A stretch of 64,000 bases of DNA from Pseudophaeobacter profundi (GCF_029697505.1 NZ_JARJEF010000004.1:1-64000); one strand, 5' to 3'; counted from the first letter of the stretch, positions 36,029-45,740 are shown. The notes: generated from the sequence alone by a model not told the origin. Numbers and translations are program-made.

Positions 36029-37351
36029 TTAGCGATAGGCGAGCAGGTTCCCCTTGCTCGTCACCACGTAAAGAGTATTGCCCACGACGACCGGCGCAGC
36101 GGTGGCGCCACCAGGCACTTCGATGCTTCGGATCTGGCTACCATCGCGCGGATCAAAGAACCGCAGCAATCCGTCATTCGACGCGACAACAATCTGCCCA
36201 CCTGCCAGCACCGGCCCATAGTGGGCGACGATTTCGCTGCGCTTGCCGGGTTTGTCTTTCAGATAGCCCGGCAGGTCAACCGCCCAGAGAGTTTCACCAC
36301 TGTCAGCGTTCAGTCGCAGCAGCTGGTTGCGGTCGCTGATCTGGAACAGGCTGTTGCCCACGGGCCAAACCGGGCCGATCGCGCCCTGCTGTGCGGTCCA
36401 GATCCGGTCACCGTTGGCCGTGTCAAAGGCCACGGTACGGCCAGAATGGTTGCCCACATAGGCGCGCTGCCCCACCAGAACCGGGGATCCGGTAACATCG
36501 CTGATCCGCGCCAGGGTAGACCCGGTGCGCTGTCCGGCGACAGAGGCGCTCCAACGGCGCAACCCGCCACGGCGGAAGGTCGCCACCAGATCACCAGAGC
36601 CAAAGGCAAAGATCACCAGATCCTTGGTCAGCACAGGCGCCGGGGCACCCAGCACATTCGACGGGCTTGGCGCGCCTTCGACCTGCCATGCAATGCGGCC
36701 ATCCTTGGCATGGACTGCCCAGCCGGTATCATCCCCGGCCACCAGATAAACCAGACCATCGCGTACCCTGGGCTCACCCGAGCCGGTCGCGTCCAGTTCC
36801 TGCCGCCAGATCTGTTTGCCACTTGCAGCATCCAGAGCCGTCAACACCCCATAGCCGGAAGAAATATAAAGTACCCCGTCGGCATAGGCCATACCGCCAC
36901 CGGTGGCCTGGCCTTCTGAATCCCGTGCGGGCAACAGATCGCTGGCCCAGAGCACCTGCCCCGCCGGCGACACGGCAGAAACCCGCGCGGCGCTGTCCAT
37001 GGTGTAGATGCGTCCCGCCGCGACAACCGGGCGGGTGGTGATGCGCTGTTTGCGGGAATCACCTGCGCCAATCGGCGCAGACCAGGCCAGCCGCGGCGCG
37101 GCCGCCAGGGCCGGGTTCGTGGTGCGGTATTCTGGATTGCCATGCCCCTGCGCCCAGGTGGTATTTGCAACCTGGCGCGGCAGTGAAATCGCCACCGACT
37201 GATTGACCACATCTGCGTCAAGCTCGGGCCGGATCGCTTCGCGCTTGCCAGGCAAGATCACCTCTGGCTCGGTGCAGGCTGTCAGCCCAAGCGCCAGGGC
37301 GCTGCTGCACAGCAAGACCCGAACCAAAGAAAAGGAGTTAGCTGCCATCAT
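36029..37351 (-). CDS. bamB: Outer-membrane assembly lipoprotein BamB (beta-propeller)
   Basis: Scaffold lipoprotein of the BAM complex. 440 aa. A lipoprotein signal peptide with lipobox LTAC places the lipidated Cys at residue 26. The rest is a PQQ-like eight-bladed beta-propeller with repeats such as GQVLWASDLL, GKQIWRQEL and GETLWAVDLPG. It lies between yfgM (54-base gap) and der (73-base gap) on the same strand. Confidence 0.92.
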   Translation of the reverse strand: MMAANSFSLVRVLLCSSALALGLTACTEPEVILPGKREAIRPELDADVVNQSVAISLPRQVANTTWAQGHGNPEYRTTNPALAAAPRLAWSAPIGAGDSRKQRITTRPVVAAGRIYTMDSAARVSAVSPAGQVLWASDLLPARDSEGQATGGGMAYADGVLYISSGYGVLTALDAASGKQIWRQELDATGSGEPRVRDGLVYLVAGDDTGWAVHAKDGRIAWQVEGAPSPSNVLGAPAPVLTKDLVIFAFGSGDLVATFRRGGLRRWSASVAGQRTGSTLARISDVTGSPVLVGQRAYVGNHSGRTVAFDTANGDRIWTAQQGAIGPVWPVGNSLFQISDRNQLLRLNADSGETLWAVDLPGYLKDKPGKRSEIVAHYGPVLAGGQIVVASNDGLLRFFDPRDGSQIRSIEVPGGATAAPVVVGNTLYVVTSKGNLLAYR

Positions 37352-37405
37352 GACCCTGCCCCGTACCCGTTGTTTGTTTCCACAGGATTATCCCTGCGGT
37401 TTTCG

Positions 37406-38080
37406 TTAACCTTCAGATGCTGCGCCTGTGTCCAGCACCCCACCCAGAGCCACAATCACTTGCGACGCCCGCTCTTTCAAGTCTGCAGTGACACCTGCGT
37501 CCTCGACAATGCCTTTCAGCCGCGCAAGTGCTGCTTCGGCGTTGCCCTCTTCGATATCCAGCAGCGCCAGCTGTTCTGTCGCCAGCAACGCAAGCGGTGC
37601 GCCAGGCTGGGCCAGGGCTTCAAACTGCATGCGCCGCTCGGAAATTTCCAGGCTGTCGTGTTGCAGCCCAAGCGCCTTGAAGCTAGCGACATGACGGTAG
37701 ATCAGCGGCAGATCCGCATTGACCGCCACCGCCTGAAGACGGGCCACCGCCGCATCTAGCTGATCGGCCTCGGCCAGGGCACCGGCCTGCAGCATCGCCA
37801 GAATCGCAGCACCGCCCGGCGTTTCCGCAGACAGCCCAGACAGAGCCGTCGCACGGGCGGCGGCATCGTCATCGGCAGAAAGGGCGGCAATCATGCCATC
37901 CCCCAGCGCCTGCGCGGCCGCCTGTTCCTGCGCCTTGGAATATTCACGGTAGGCCGCGCCGCCGACGATCAGCGCCACCGCCAAGCCACCGATCCAGCCA
38001 TAGCGCTTCAGCATCACGAACAGGCGGTCGCGGCGTACCTCTTCCGTAACCTCATCAATAAAGCTGTCAGTGTCGCTCAT
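37406..38080 (-). CDS. YfgM-like membrane TPR protein
   Basis: 224 aa. A short cytoplasmic N-terminus with acidic MSDTDSFIDEVTEEV, a membrane helix at about 27-43 (YGWIGGLAVALIVGGAAY), and a periplasmic TPR-like region rich in Ala and Leu. This matches the YfgM/DUF2133-type family, which works at the SecYEG-BAM interface in E. coli. The start at 38080 has CAGGGGCAAATACC upstream. It is first in the unit with bamB and der. Confidence 0.85.
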   Translation of the reverse strand: MSDTDSFIDEVTEEVRRDRLFVMLKRYGWIGGLAVALIVGGAAYREYSKAQEQAAAQALGDGMIAALSADDDAAARATALSGLSAETPGGAAILAMLQAGALAEADQLDAAVARLQAVAVNADLPLIYRHVASFKALGLQHDSLEISERRMQFEALAQPGAPLALLATEQLALLDIEEGNAEAALARLKGIVEDAGVTADLKERASQVIVALGGVLDTGAASEG

Positions 38081-38359
38081 GGTATTTGCCCCTGAAGTGC
38101 GCACCTGCCCCCCAAACTTGGACCAGACGCAAAATCTCTTTTGCCCCTCATATCCTGCCTGTAGCACCAAGCCAAGTGCCCGATTACGGGGGGAATTGGT
38201 GCAAACCGGCACATTTTGGCAATAAATGTGATCTGAACTGTTCCGTTTAGTGTGGACAATACCTAGATGCCCATTATCAAGTCACAGCAGATCTGGCGGG
38301 ATCTCTGGTGTTTTCTGCACCAGCGCTTTGCTAAACTAAATCCATTTGAAAGGCCTGAG
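38081..38359. promoter_or_regulatory. Divergent yfgM / RND-adaptor control region
   Basis: There are 279 bases between divergent genes. A short AT-richer section is at about 38215-38265. It includes GAACTGTTCCGTTTAGTGTG, which has the look of a repressor-operator region, but I could not identify a clear symmetric consensus. No regulator gene is adjacent. Confidence in any specific element is low. Confidence 0.25.
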
Positions 38360-39619
38360 ATGAAATTGATCCCCCTGATAACTGCGATTCTGGTGTCACT
38401 TGGACTTTATTATCTTGTCATCCAGCGCGACACCCTGCTTGCCTTTTCGCGCGGAGAGGCGGCGCAGGCACCGCTAGAGTCTGCCGCGATGGCCCCCGAA
38501 CAGGCGACACAGGCAGAGGCAGCACCCAGTGAAATTTCAGGTGAAAATCGAATTGGCGTGGTGGCGCTGCACAGCAAGGCGCAGGTCTTTGACAGCGCAG
38601 TAATCCTGCGCGGCATGACCCAGGCGGTCCGTCAGGTGGAACTGCGGGCAGAGACCTCTTCGACCGTGATTTCTGAACCCCTGCGCAAAGGCGTGCAGGT
38701 CGCCAAGGGCGATGTGCTGTGCAAGCTGGACCCCGGCACCCGGCCCGCCGCGCTGCTTGAGGCGCAGGCCCGACTGAGCGAAGCGCGGGCCAATATGCCC
38801 GTATCCGAGGCCCGCCTGGACGAGGCGAATGCCAAGCTGAACGAAGCCAAGATCAACCTTACCGCCTCCGAGAAACTCTCGGCGGGGGGCTATACCTCAG
38901 AGACCAAGCTTGCCGCCTCTCGCGCGGCGGAACGGGCCGCTGTTGCCGGGGTAGCCAGCGCCAGGGGCGGGCTGGAAACCGCCCGTGCAGGTATTGAATC
39001 GGCCATTGCCGCAGTTGCCACCGCGCGCAAGGAAATCGAACGGCTGACCATTCTGGCGCCCTTTGATGGCCTGCTGGAAAGCGACACGGCTGAATTGGGC
39101 AGCCTGGTGCTGCCAGGCGATCATTGCGCCACCGTGATCCAGCTTGACACCATCAAGGTTGTTGGCTTTGTCCCCGAAACCCAGGTCAACCGGGTAATCC
39201 TTGGCGCGTCGGCCCAGGCCGAACTGGCCACCGGTGCACAGGTCCAGGGCAAGGTCACCTTTGTCAGCCGCTCGGCCGATCCGGCGACCCGCACCTTTGA
39301 AGTGGAAATCTCGGTCGCCAATCCTGATCTGGCCATCCGCGACGGCCAGACCGCCAATATTGCCATTTCCGCCCAGGGATCTAGCGCGCATAAACTGCCG
39401 CAATCTGCGCTGACCCTGAACAAGGATGGTCAGCTGGGTCTGCGTATTGTGCGCCCGGACCAAACCGTTGGCTTTGCCCCCGTCAGGCTGCTGCGCGATG
39501 AGGCCGATGGCGTCTGGGTGGCCGGCCTGCCCGAAACCGCAGATGTCATCATCACCGGGCAGGACTATGTCATCTCGGGTGTCGCTGTCGCCCCCAGCTA
39601 TATTGAGGCAGACCAATGA
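38360..39619 (+). CDS. RND efflux membrane-fusion (adaptor) protein
   Basis: HlyD-family periplasmic adaptor of 419 aa. An N-terminal membrane anchor (MKLIPLITAILVSLGLYYLV) is followed by a long coiled-coil hairpin (about 140-245, Ala/Glu/Arg-rich) between two halves of the lipoyl domain (VISEPLRKGVQVAKGDVLCKLDP and ILAPFDGLLESDTAELGSLV). A beta-barrel and membrane-proximal domain follow. The start at 38360 (after AAAGGCCTGAG) is chosen; the frame extends to 38267. It overlaps the pump gene by 4 bases. Confidence 0.92.
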   Translation: MKLIPLITAILVSLGLYYLVIQRDTLLAFSRGEAAQAPLESAAMAPEQATQAEAAPSEISGENRIGVVALHSKAQVFDSAVILRGMTQAVRQVELRAETSSTVISEPLRKGVQVAKGDVLCKLDPGTRPAALLEAQARLSEARANMPVSEARLDEANAKLNEAKINLTASEKLSAGGYTSETKLAASRAAERAAVAGVASARGGLETARAGIESAIAAVATARKEIERLTILAPFDGLLESDTAELGSLVLPGDHCATVIQLDTIKVVGFVPETQVNRVILGASAQAELATGAQVQGKVTFVSRSADPATRTFEVEISVANPDLAIRDGQTANIAISAQGSSAHKLPQSALTLNKDGQLGLRIVRPDQTVGFAPVRLLRDEADGVWVAGLPETADVIITGQDYVISGVAVAPSYIEADQ

Positions 39620-42600
39620 TCGGCGTCGTCTCCTGGGCCGCTGACAGGGCCCGCATGGTCATAGCCTTCATTCTGATCTCCATTCTGGTCGGCGGCTTTG
39701 CCTATTCCAGCCTGCCCAAAGAGGGCGAGCCGGATATCGAAATCCCGGCGCTGTTCATCTCGGTGTCGTTTCCCGGCATTTCCGCCGAAGACGCCGAGAG
39801 CCTGCTGGTGAAGGTGATGGAAACAGAGCTGGCCGATCTGGACGGGCTCGACAAGATGAGCGCAACCGCCGCCGAAGGCTATGCCGGCGTGGCGCTGGAA
39901 TTCGACTTTGGCTGGGACAAGACTGCCGTGATGGCGGATGTGCGCGACGCCATGACCCGCGCCGAGGCCGAATTCCCCGATGGGGCCGAAACCTATTCGT
40001 TGAACGAAATCAACTTCTCTGAATTCCCCATCGTCATCGTCAACCTGACCGGTGATGTCCCGGAACGCACCATGGCGCGGATCGCCAAAGATCTGCAGGA
40101 TGAGATCGAAGCCCTGGATGCGGTGCTGGAGGCTGGTATCGCCGGCAACCGCGATGAGATGGTCGAGGTGGTGATCGACCCGCTGCGGCTGGAATCCTAC
40201 AACATCACCGCGGTAGAGCTGATCAACGTGGTGCAGAACAACAACCAGTTGATTGCCGCTGGCGAGGTGGAAACCGAACAGGGCACCTTCTCGGTCAAGA
40301 TCCCCTCTTCCTTTGATGATGTGCAGGACATCTACGGGCTGCCGGTGAAAACCAATGGCGATCGCATCGTTACCCTGGGGGAACTGGCCCAGATCAATTT
40401 CACCTTTGAAGACCGCGCCGGAACCGCCCGGTTTGATGGCCATGATACGGTTGCCTTGCAGGTGGTAAAGCGCAAGGGTTTCAACCTGATCGACACCGTT
40501 GATCTGGTCAAGCAAACCTTGGCAAAGGCCAAGACCAAATGGCCCCCCGAACTGCAGGCGGCGGTGACCCTTGGCACCTCAAACGACCAGAGCCGGGTTG
40601 TCGGATCCATGGTGAGCCAGCTGGAAGGGTCAGTCCTGACCGCCGTGGCGCTGGTGATGATCGTGGTACTGGGCTCGCTTGGCAGCCGGGCGGCGCTGTT
40701 GGTGGGCTTTGCCATCCCGACATCCTTCCTGTTGTGCTTTGCCTTCCTGGCCGTGATGGGGGTCTCGATCTCTAACATCGTGATGTTTGGCCTGATCCTG
40801 GCGGTGGGGATGCTGGTGGATGGCGCCATCGTGGTGGTGGAATATGCCGACAAACGCATCAGCGAAGGCACCGGCCCGATGCATGCCTATGTTGAGGCGG
40901 CGCAGCGCATGTTCTGGCCGATCGTATCCTCGACGGCGACCACGCTTTGCGCCTTTTTGCCGATGCTGTTCTGGCCCGGTGTGCCCGGGCAGTTCATGGG
41001 CATGCTGCCGGTCACCCTGATCTTTGTTCTGTCGGCCTCGCTGGTGGTCGCATTGATCTACCTGCCGGTCATGGGCGGGTTGTCGGGCCGTATCAGCCGG
41101 ATATTTGATCACAGTTCTGCCGGGCTGCGCGCGATTGCGCCATGGTGGTGGCTGCGGGCGCTGCTGGTGCCGCCGACCCTGTGGGGCATGTTTGCCGGCG
41201 CTATGCAGATGCTGAACCCCAGCTATCTGCTGCCAGATGGCACCCCGCCACTGATGGGGCTGGCTGCTGGCGGTGTGGTTTTCATCGCCTCTGCCTTTGC
41301 TGCCTCTATCACCCTGGGCGCCACCAAGATCACCCGCAAGCAACGCAGTGTTCAAGCGGGCTATCACCACACGCCATTTGGCTATGTGATCAAGTTCATC
41401 GCCGGCAATCCGGTGATGCCGGTTATCACGCTGGCAGTTGTTGCCTTTGGCATTATGACTGTCTTTGGAAAGTTCAGCGAAAACAACTACGGCGTGGAAT
41501 TCTTTGTTGAATCCGAGCCCGAACAGGCCACCGCCTATGTGCGGGCGCGCGGCAACCTCAGCCTGACGGAACAGGATCTGATGGTACAGCGGGCCGAACA
41601 GACCATCTTGGCGCATCCCGCCGTGATCAATGTGTTCTCCTTTGCAGGCGAAGGCGGGCTGGCCACTGGCGGGCCAAGCAACAACCAGGCCCCTGCCGAT
41701 ACCGTCGGCCAGGTACAGTTCGAAATCACCCCCTGGGAAGATCGCCCAACCCAGAGCGAAACCTGGTTCTTTGGGCTGCTCACCCGCGAGGTCACCGCCA
41801 CCAAGTATGATGGCAATACGGTGATCGACGAGTTGAATACAGAGCTGGCAAAGATCCCTGGCTTCTTTGTTGAAATCAACGCCCTGGAACAGGGGCCCGG
41901 ATCGGGGAAGCCGCTGCATCTGCGCATTCGCGGCGACAGCTGGGAGGCCCTTACCGCCTCTACCCTGACCGCGCGCGCGCAGTTTGATGCAACCCCCGGC
42001 CTGACCCTGGTGGAAGACAGCCTGCCCCTGCCCGGTATCGATTGGCAAATTGATGTCGACGTGGAAAAAGCCGGTCGCTACGGCGCCGATGTCGCCACCG
42101 TGGGGGCCATGGTGCAGCTGGTGACGCGCGGTATCTTGCTCGATTCCATGCGGGTCGACAGTTCAGACGAGGAGATCGAGATCCGCGTCCGCCTGCCCGA
42201 TGCAGACCGGGTGTTGTCAACGCTGGATACGCTGAAGGTACGTACCGAGGACGGCCTTATCCCGCTCTCCAACTTTATCACCCGCAAACCAGTGCCGAAA
42301 CTGGCGCAGATCAACCGTGTCGATCAGGAACGCTACTATGACGTGAAAGCGGATGTGGAACCGGGACTGAGCAGTGTCCAGGTCCCCAACGCAGACGATA
42401 CGGGGCTGATCACACTGGCGCTGATCAAGGCCATCCCCGAGGGGATGGAGGCCAAGGGCGAAATCGTGACCGCCGCCAATGGCACCGACTATACCCTCTA
42501 TGAACTTTTCGATGCCGACAGTACCGACGCCCTGCAAGCGGCCCTGGATGAAGGTGCCAAGCTGACGCTGGTCAACGCAAACGAACGCATCGCCAAGATT

Positions 42601-43428
42601 ACGGAATGGCTGGACACCGATCCGCTGGATCGCCGGGTCACCTGGGAATGGACAGGCGATCAGGACGAACAGGCCGAGTCCGGAGCCTTCCTGTCCAAGG
42701 CCTTTGCCGGGGCGCTTGCCTTGATGTTCGTGATCCTGCTGGCGCAGTTCAATTCCTTCTACAACGCCGTTCTGGTGCTGCTGGCGGTGGTGCTGTCCAC
42801 CACTGGCGTGCTGATCGGCATGATGGTGATGCAGCAGCCCTTTTCGATCATCATGACCGGTACCGGCATCGTGGCCCTGGCGGGGATTGTGGTGAACAAC
42901 AACATTGTTCTGATTGATACCTATCAAGAATTCAGCCAGCACATGCCCCGGATCGAAGCGATCATTCGCACCGCCGAGGCCCGGATCCGTCCAGTTCTGC
43001 TGACCACCGTGACCACCATGGCCGGCCTGGCGCCGATGATGTTTGGCATCAGTCTCGATTTCATCGACGGCGGCTATTCCATCAACAGCCCCACCGCGCT
43101 GTGGTGGAAACAGCTGGCAACCGCTGTGGTCTTTGGCCTTGGCATTGCCACGGTGCTGACCCTGGTGGTGACCCCTTCCCTGCTGTCGATCCGGGTCTGG
43201 CTGTCCACCTACCTGAGCTGGCTGGGACGACTGCTCGCGCGTCTGACTGGCGGGCGTTCCGGCCAGGTTGCACAAGACATGCAACTGGAAAAGAAGGCCC
43301 GCAGACTGCCAACCAGCGAAATCCAATGGGGCCAGCTGGACAGCCAACCCACTGCCACCACCAGCAAAAGCGGCGATAAACCGGCCAAGTCAGAACCGGA
43401 TGACAGCCGCCTGCAAGCGGCGGAATAG
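39616..43428 (+). CDS. RND efflux transporter permease (AcrB/MexF-like)
   Basis: Inner-membrane proton-driven pump of 1270 aa with the two-repeat AcrB layout: membrane helix 1 (about 12-30), periplasmic domain, then helices 2-6. The proton-relay block in helix 4 is GMLVDGAIVVVEYADKR; the second half ends with helices 7-12. An unusual hydrophobic insertion of about 80 residues (around 510-590, WWWLRALLVPPTLWGMF...) lies between the halves. A roughly 50-residue hydrophilic C-terminal tail is also present. ATGA overlap with the adaptor gene. No TolC-like outer-membrane gene is in the window, so it probably uses one encoded elsewhere. Confidence 0.93.
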   Translation: MIGVVSWAADRARMVIAFILISILVGGFAYSSLPKEGEPDIEIPALFISVSFPGISAEDAESLLVKVMETELADLDGLDKMSATAAEGYAGVALEFDFGWDKTAVMADVRDAMTRAEAEFPDGAETYSLNEINFSEFPIVIVNLTGDVPERTMARIAKDLQDEIEALDAVLEAGIAGNRDEMVEVVIDPLRLESYNITAVELINVVQNNNQLIAAGEVETEQGTFSVKIPSSFDDVQDIYGLPVKTNGDRIVTLGELAQINFTFEDRAGTARFDGHDTVALQVVKRKGFNLIDTVDLVKQTLAKAKTKWPPELQAAVTLGTSNDQSRVVGSMVSQLEGSVLTAVALVMIVVLGSLGSRAALLVGFAIPTSFLLCFAFLAVMGVSISNIVMFGLILAVGMLVDGAIVVVEYADKRISEGTGPMHAYVEAAQRMFWPIVSSTATTLCAFLPMLFWPGVPGQFMGMLPVTLIFVLSASLVVALIYLPVMGGLSGRISRIFDHSSAGLRAIAPWWWLRALLVPPTLWGMFAGAMQMLNPSYLLPDGTPPLMGLAAGGVVFIASAFAASITLGATKITRKQRSVQAGYHHTPFGYVIKFIAGNPVMPVITLAVVAFGIMTVFGKFSENNYGVEFFVESEPEQATAYVRARGNLSLTEQDLMVQRAEQTILAHPAVINVFSFAGEGGLATGGPSNNQAPADTVGQVQFEITPWEDRPTQSETWFFGLLTREVTATKYDGNTVIDELNTELAKIPGFFVEINALEQGPGSGKPLHLRIRGDSWEALTASTLTARAQFDATPGLTLVEDSLPLPGIDWQIDVDVEKAGRYGADVATVGAMVQLVTRGILLDSMRVDSSDEEIEIRVRLPDADRVLSTLDTLKVRTEDGLIPLSNFITRKPVPKLAQINRVDQERYYDVKADVEPGLSSVQVPNADDTGLITLALIKAIPEGMEAKGEIVTAANGTDYTLYELFDADSTDALQAALDEGAKLTLVNANERIAKITEWLDTDPLDRRVTWEWTGDQDEQAESGAFLSKAFAGALALMFVILLAQFNSFYNAVLVLLAVVLSTTGVLIGMMVMQQPFSIIMTGTGIVALAGIVVNNNIVLIDTYQEFSQHMPRIEAIIRTAEARIRPVLLTTVTTMAGLAPMMFGISLDFIDGGYSINSPTALWWKQLATAVVFGLGIATVLTLVVTPSLLSIRVWLSTYLSWLGRLLARLTGGRSGQVAQDMQLEKKARRLPTSEIQWGQLDSQPTATTSKSGDKPAKSEPDDSRLQAAE

Positions 43429-43541
43429 CTATCGGCTGAAATTGCCACCCAGATACCAAAGGCGCCAGTCGACTGCCCGCCCCCTCAGTATCTGGGGCAG
43501 ATCAAATGGCGAGAGCTTGTGGAGAAGGTGAACAGAAGACA

Positions 43542-43573
43542 CACAGCTCCCGAAAGAATCTTCGGGAGCTGTG
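43542..43573 (+). terminator. Perfect 13-bp stem-loop after the RND pump
   Basis: CACAGCTCCCGAA and TTCGGGAGCTGTG flank AGAATC, about 114 bases after the pump stop codon and about 88 bases before the convergent exporter gene's stop. No T-run follows, so it may be a termination or mRNA-stability hairpin. Confidence 0.6.
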
Positions 43574-43660
43574 ATACAAGCCGTTTTGGGACCATACCAA
43601 TGGCCGGTCTGCGGGCTTTACTGCGAATAAAATCAATCGGGTAAAGGTCACTTTTTCAAT

Positions 43661-44416
43661 TCACCGCAGAAAGAACACCGCTGCCATTAGCAGGCCAATA
43701 GCTGTAATGGCGTAGCGAAGCAGATCAGTTCTGGCGATCCGGCGGCTGACATTCGCGCCGAGATATCCGCCGAGGGTCGCGCTGACGGCCATCACCAGCG
43801 CCGGTTTCCAAGCGATCAGTCCAGCGGCGATGAAGGTCACGGCCGATACCAGTGAGACCACAGCGGACAGCACATTCTTCAGACCATTCATCCCGTGTAG
43901 ATTGACATAGCCGATGAAACCGAAGGCCGCCAACAGCATGATGCCAAGGCCCCCGTTAAAGTATCCGCCGTAGATCGATACTGCCAGGATGGTCGCGACA
44001 GAGGCCGCAACGCCTGCGCTCCCAACGCCACCTTGCTGAATTTGGCGCAACAGGTAAGGACCCAGGGCGAACAGCACGGTTGCCAGGAGTAAAAGCCACG
44101 GAACGACCCACAAAAACGTATCGCCCGGTGTAATGATCAAAAGAAGCGCGCCCAAAACGGAGCCGATCATGCCAACAACTGCAATGGCCCATAGCGACAG
44201 TGCCCCCTCGCGCTGCATATCGTGCCGAAAGCCCCATGCGCTGCTGATATAGCCCGGCAGCGCCGTGAGGGTGGCCGTGGCATTCGCGCTGACGGGAGGA
44301 ACGCCAACATAGATCAGCGCAGGCAGGCTCAGGAATGTCCCGCCTCCGGCTACGGCGTTGAGAAGGCCTGCGGCGAAGCCTGCCCCGGCAAGAAGTAGAA
44401 TTTCAAGCAGTGTCAT
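43661..44416 (-). CDS. TauE/SafE-family sulfite/organosulfonate exporter
   Basis: 251-aa polytopic membrane protein (about eight helices). Typical family features are GLLNAVAGGGTFLSLPALIYVGVPPVSANATATLTALPGY in the first repeat (positions about 18-57) and a second repeat around GGYFNGGLGIMLLAAFG and LKNVLSAVVSLVSAVTF. Family members export sulfite, sulfoacetate or related anions; the substrate is unknown. It lies 23 bases downstream of the 96-aa gene on the minus strand and is adjacent to a divergent GntR regulator. Confidence 0.88.
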   Translation of the reverse strand: MTLLEILLLAGAGFAAGLLNAVAGGGTFLSLPALIYVGVPPVSANATATLTALPGYISSAWGFRHDMQREGALSLWAIAVVGMIGSVLGALLLIITPGDTFLWVVPWLLLLATVLFALGPYLLRQIQQGGVGSAGVAASVATILAVSIYGGYFNGGLGIMLLAAFGFIGYVNLHGMNGLKNVLSAVVSLVSAVTFIAAGLIAWKPALVMAVSATLGGYLGANVSRRIARTDLLRYAITAIGLLMAAVFFLR

Positions 44417-44438
44417 GTTCGATGGTCGCCTTTCGCGG

Positions 44439-44729
44439 TCAGCGGTATTTTATCGTGGCCCGATTCTGGGTCCATACTGGTTCGGCCCCAGCATCGGGCG
44501 CTTGCTTTTTAGTCTTCGTCACTGCGCGGGTCTGCCGCACATGCCACCATGCACGCCACCGCTGAAACACCGTCCGATTGTCAGGGTATTGGAAGAGGAC
44601 AACGCATTCTTTTGCGCGTTCGCGTTCCACCTTTTGTGCCGCTTCCAGTTTGCGGAATACCTGCGCTTCAATTTCTTCATCGCTGAGGATCGGTAAAGAG
44701 GTCCCGAAGCCTCTGTTCTGCATGTTCAT
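44439..44729 (-). CDS. Small 96-aa protein of unknown family, upstream of TauE
   Basis: 96 aa, not recognised. An exceptionally strong ribosome-binding site (AAAAAAGGAGGACGGACCT) just before ATG 44729 makes translation likely. The N-terminal half is acidic and helical (ILSDEEIEAQVFRKLEAAQK), then aromatic and basic (RWRAWWHVRQTRAVTKTKK). No cysteine pair, signal peptide or membrane helix is visible. A longer open frame continues upstream to 45518 but lies across the GntR gene and is not used. It is likely co-transcribed with tauE (23-base gap) and controlled from the divergent region. Confidence 0.65.
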   Translation of the reverse strand: MNMQNRGFGTSLPILSDEEIEAQVFRKLEAAQKVERERAKECVVLFQYPDNRTVFQRWRAWWHVRQTRAVTKTKKQAPDAGAEPVWTQNRATIKYR

Positions 44730-44810
44730 AGGTCCGTCCTCCTTTTTTGGTGACAGTCTTTCTGGACGTGAATAGATTGGCCCGCAAATTGGTCTGGATT
44801 GGAATGATGT
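44730..44810. promoter_or_regulatory. Divergent control region with three ATTGG direct repeats
   Basis: There are 81 bases between the 96-aa gene and the GntR gene. ATTGG occurs at 44776, 44788 and 44798, spaced 12 and 10 bases, about one helical turn apart. This is a candidate operator for the adjacent GntR protein. Direct repeats, rather than an inverted repeat, are unusual for this family, so the assignment is weak. Confidence 0.35.
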
Positions 44811-45497
44811 ATGGGCAGACGTACCAAGGCCGTCCTGGCAGATTTGCGGCAAGCCATTGAAACGCTGGCACCTGTGGCCGGGGATCGACTGCCGCCGGAA
44901 CGTGAACTGCGCGCGCTGTTGGCGTGCAGCAGGGAGACCCTGCGGGGATGCTACACAATCCTTGAGGCCGAAGGGGAAATCTGGCGGCATGTTGGACAAG
45001 GAACCTTTCGTGGGAGTCGCCCGGTTCACATGCCCATTCGAGACACAGTTTTGATCGAGGGAGCGACGCCGCTTGACGTGATGAGCGCACGTCTGTTGCT
45101 GGAGCCGCAAGTTGCCGCTGAAGCTGCTGCAAAAGCCGATGCGGCGGACATCGCGCACCTTCGCAAGAAGGTTGCTGAGGGCCGCGCGGCACGTGACAGA
45201 GCTGCCTGTGAACAGGCCGATGATGCGTTCCACCGCGCCATTGCCGAGACGTCTCGCAACCCGGTTCTTGTCGGATTTCTCATCTATCTGTCCGGTGCCC
45301 GCCGCCGAATCGCATGGCAGCGGGAGTGGGACCGCACCTATCGCAGTATCGCACCTGATGAGTTCCAGACCACCCACAGTGATCAGCACGACGCGGTTGT
45401 GGACGCGATAGCTGCGGCACAACCAAAGAACGCAGCCGACGCGATGCAAAACCACCTGAGAACCATTGAAGCGGCAATGGCTATGCGCCCGGAATAG
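44811..45497 (+). CDS. GntR/FadR-family transcriptional regulator
   Basis: 228 aa. N-terminal winged helix (RLPPERELRALLACSRETLRGCYTILEAEGEIWRHVGQGTF at about 25-66) and C-terminal all-helical FCD ligand domain with metal-binding Asp/His pattern (EQADDAFHRAIAETSRNPVL; HSDQHDAVVDAI). It is divergent from the 96-aa/TauE pair and is the most likely local regulator. The ligand is unknown; a sulfonate or sugar-acid derivative is possible by context. Confidence 0.88.
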   Translation: MGRRTKAVLADLRQAIETLAPVAGDRLPPERELRALLACSRETLRGCYTILEAEGEIWRHVGQGTFRGSRPVHMPIRDTVLIEGATPLDVMSARLLLEPQVAAEAAAKADAADIAHLRKKVAEGRAARDRAACEQADDAFHRAIAETSRNPVLVGFLIYLSGARRRIAWQREWDRTYRSIAPDEFQTTHSDQHDAVVDAIAAAQPKNAADAMQNHLRTIEAAMAMRPE

Positions 45498-45740
45498 GAA
45501 ATATCCGCAAGCGATCATTCATTGACGACGCAGCATCATGCACTTGGGACTCCACGCTGTCGTTCGCCGCGATTTCGCCCTCTCTTGCAAAGGGCTGGCG
45601 TCCATCGGGGCCTTTTCATTTCATGGCCTCTGCTTGGCCGACCTTCCTGATACCGATGCCGCCAGGTCGAACGATCGGTACCGCAGCAGGCTATCAGAAG
45701 TGGTGTTTGCCATATGTCAGCGCAGCGCAATTTGTTGAGG
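45498..45740. other. Convergent intergenic region
   Basis: There are 243 bases between the ends of the GntR and GlxA-type regulator genes. I see no convincing gene, terminator stem or repeat. Short open frames lack ribosome-binding sites. Confidence 0.4.

Noticed and set aside
44730-45518. Extension of the 96-aa gene upstream
   Set aside because: The strong ribosome-binding site just before 44729 fixes the start, and the longer frame runs antisense through the GntR gene.
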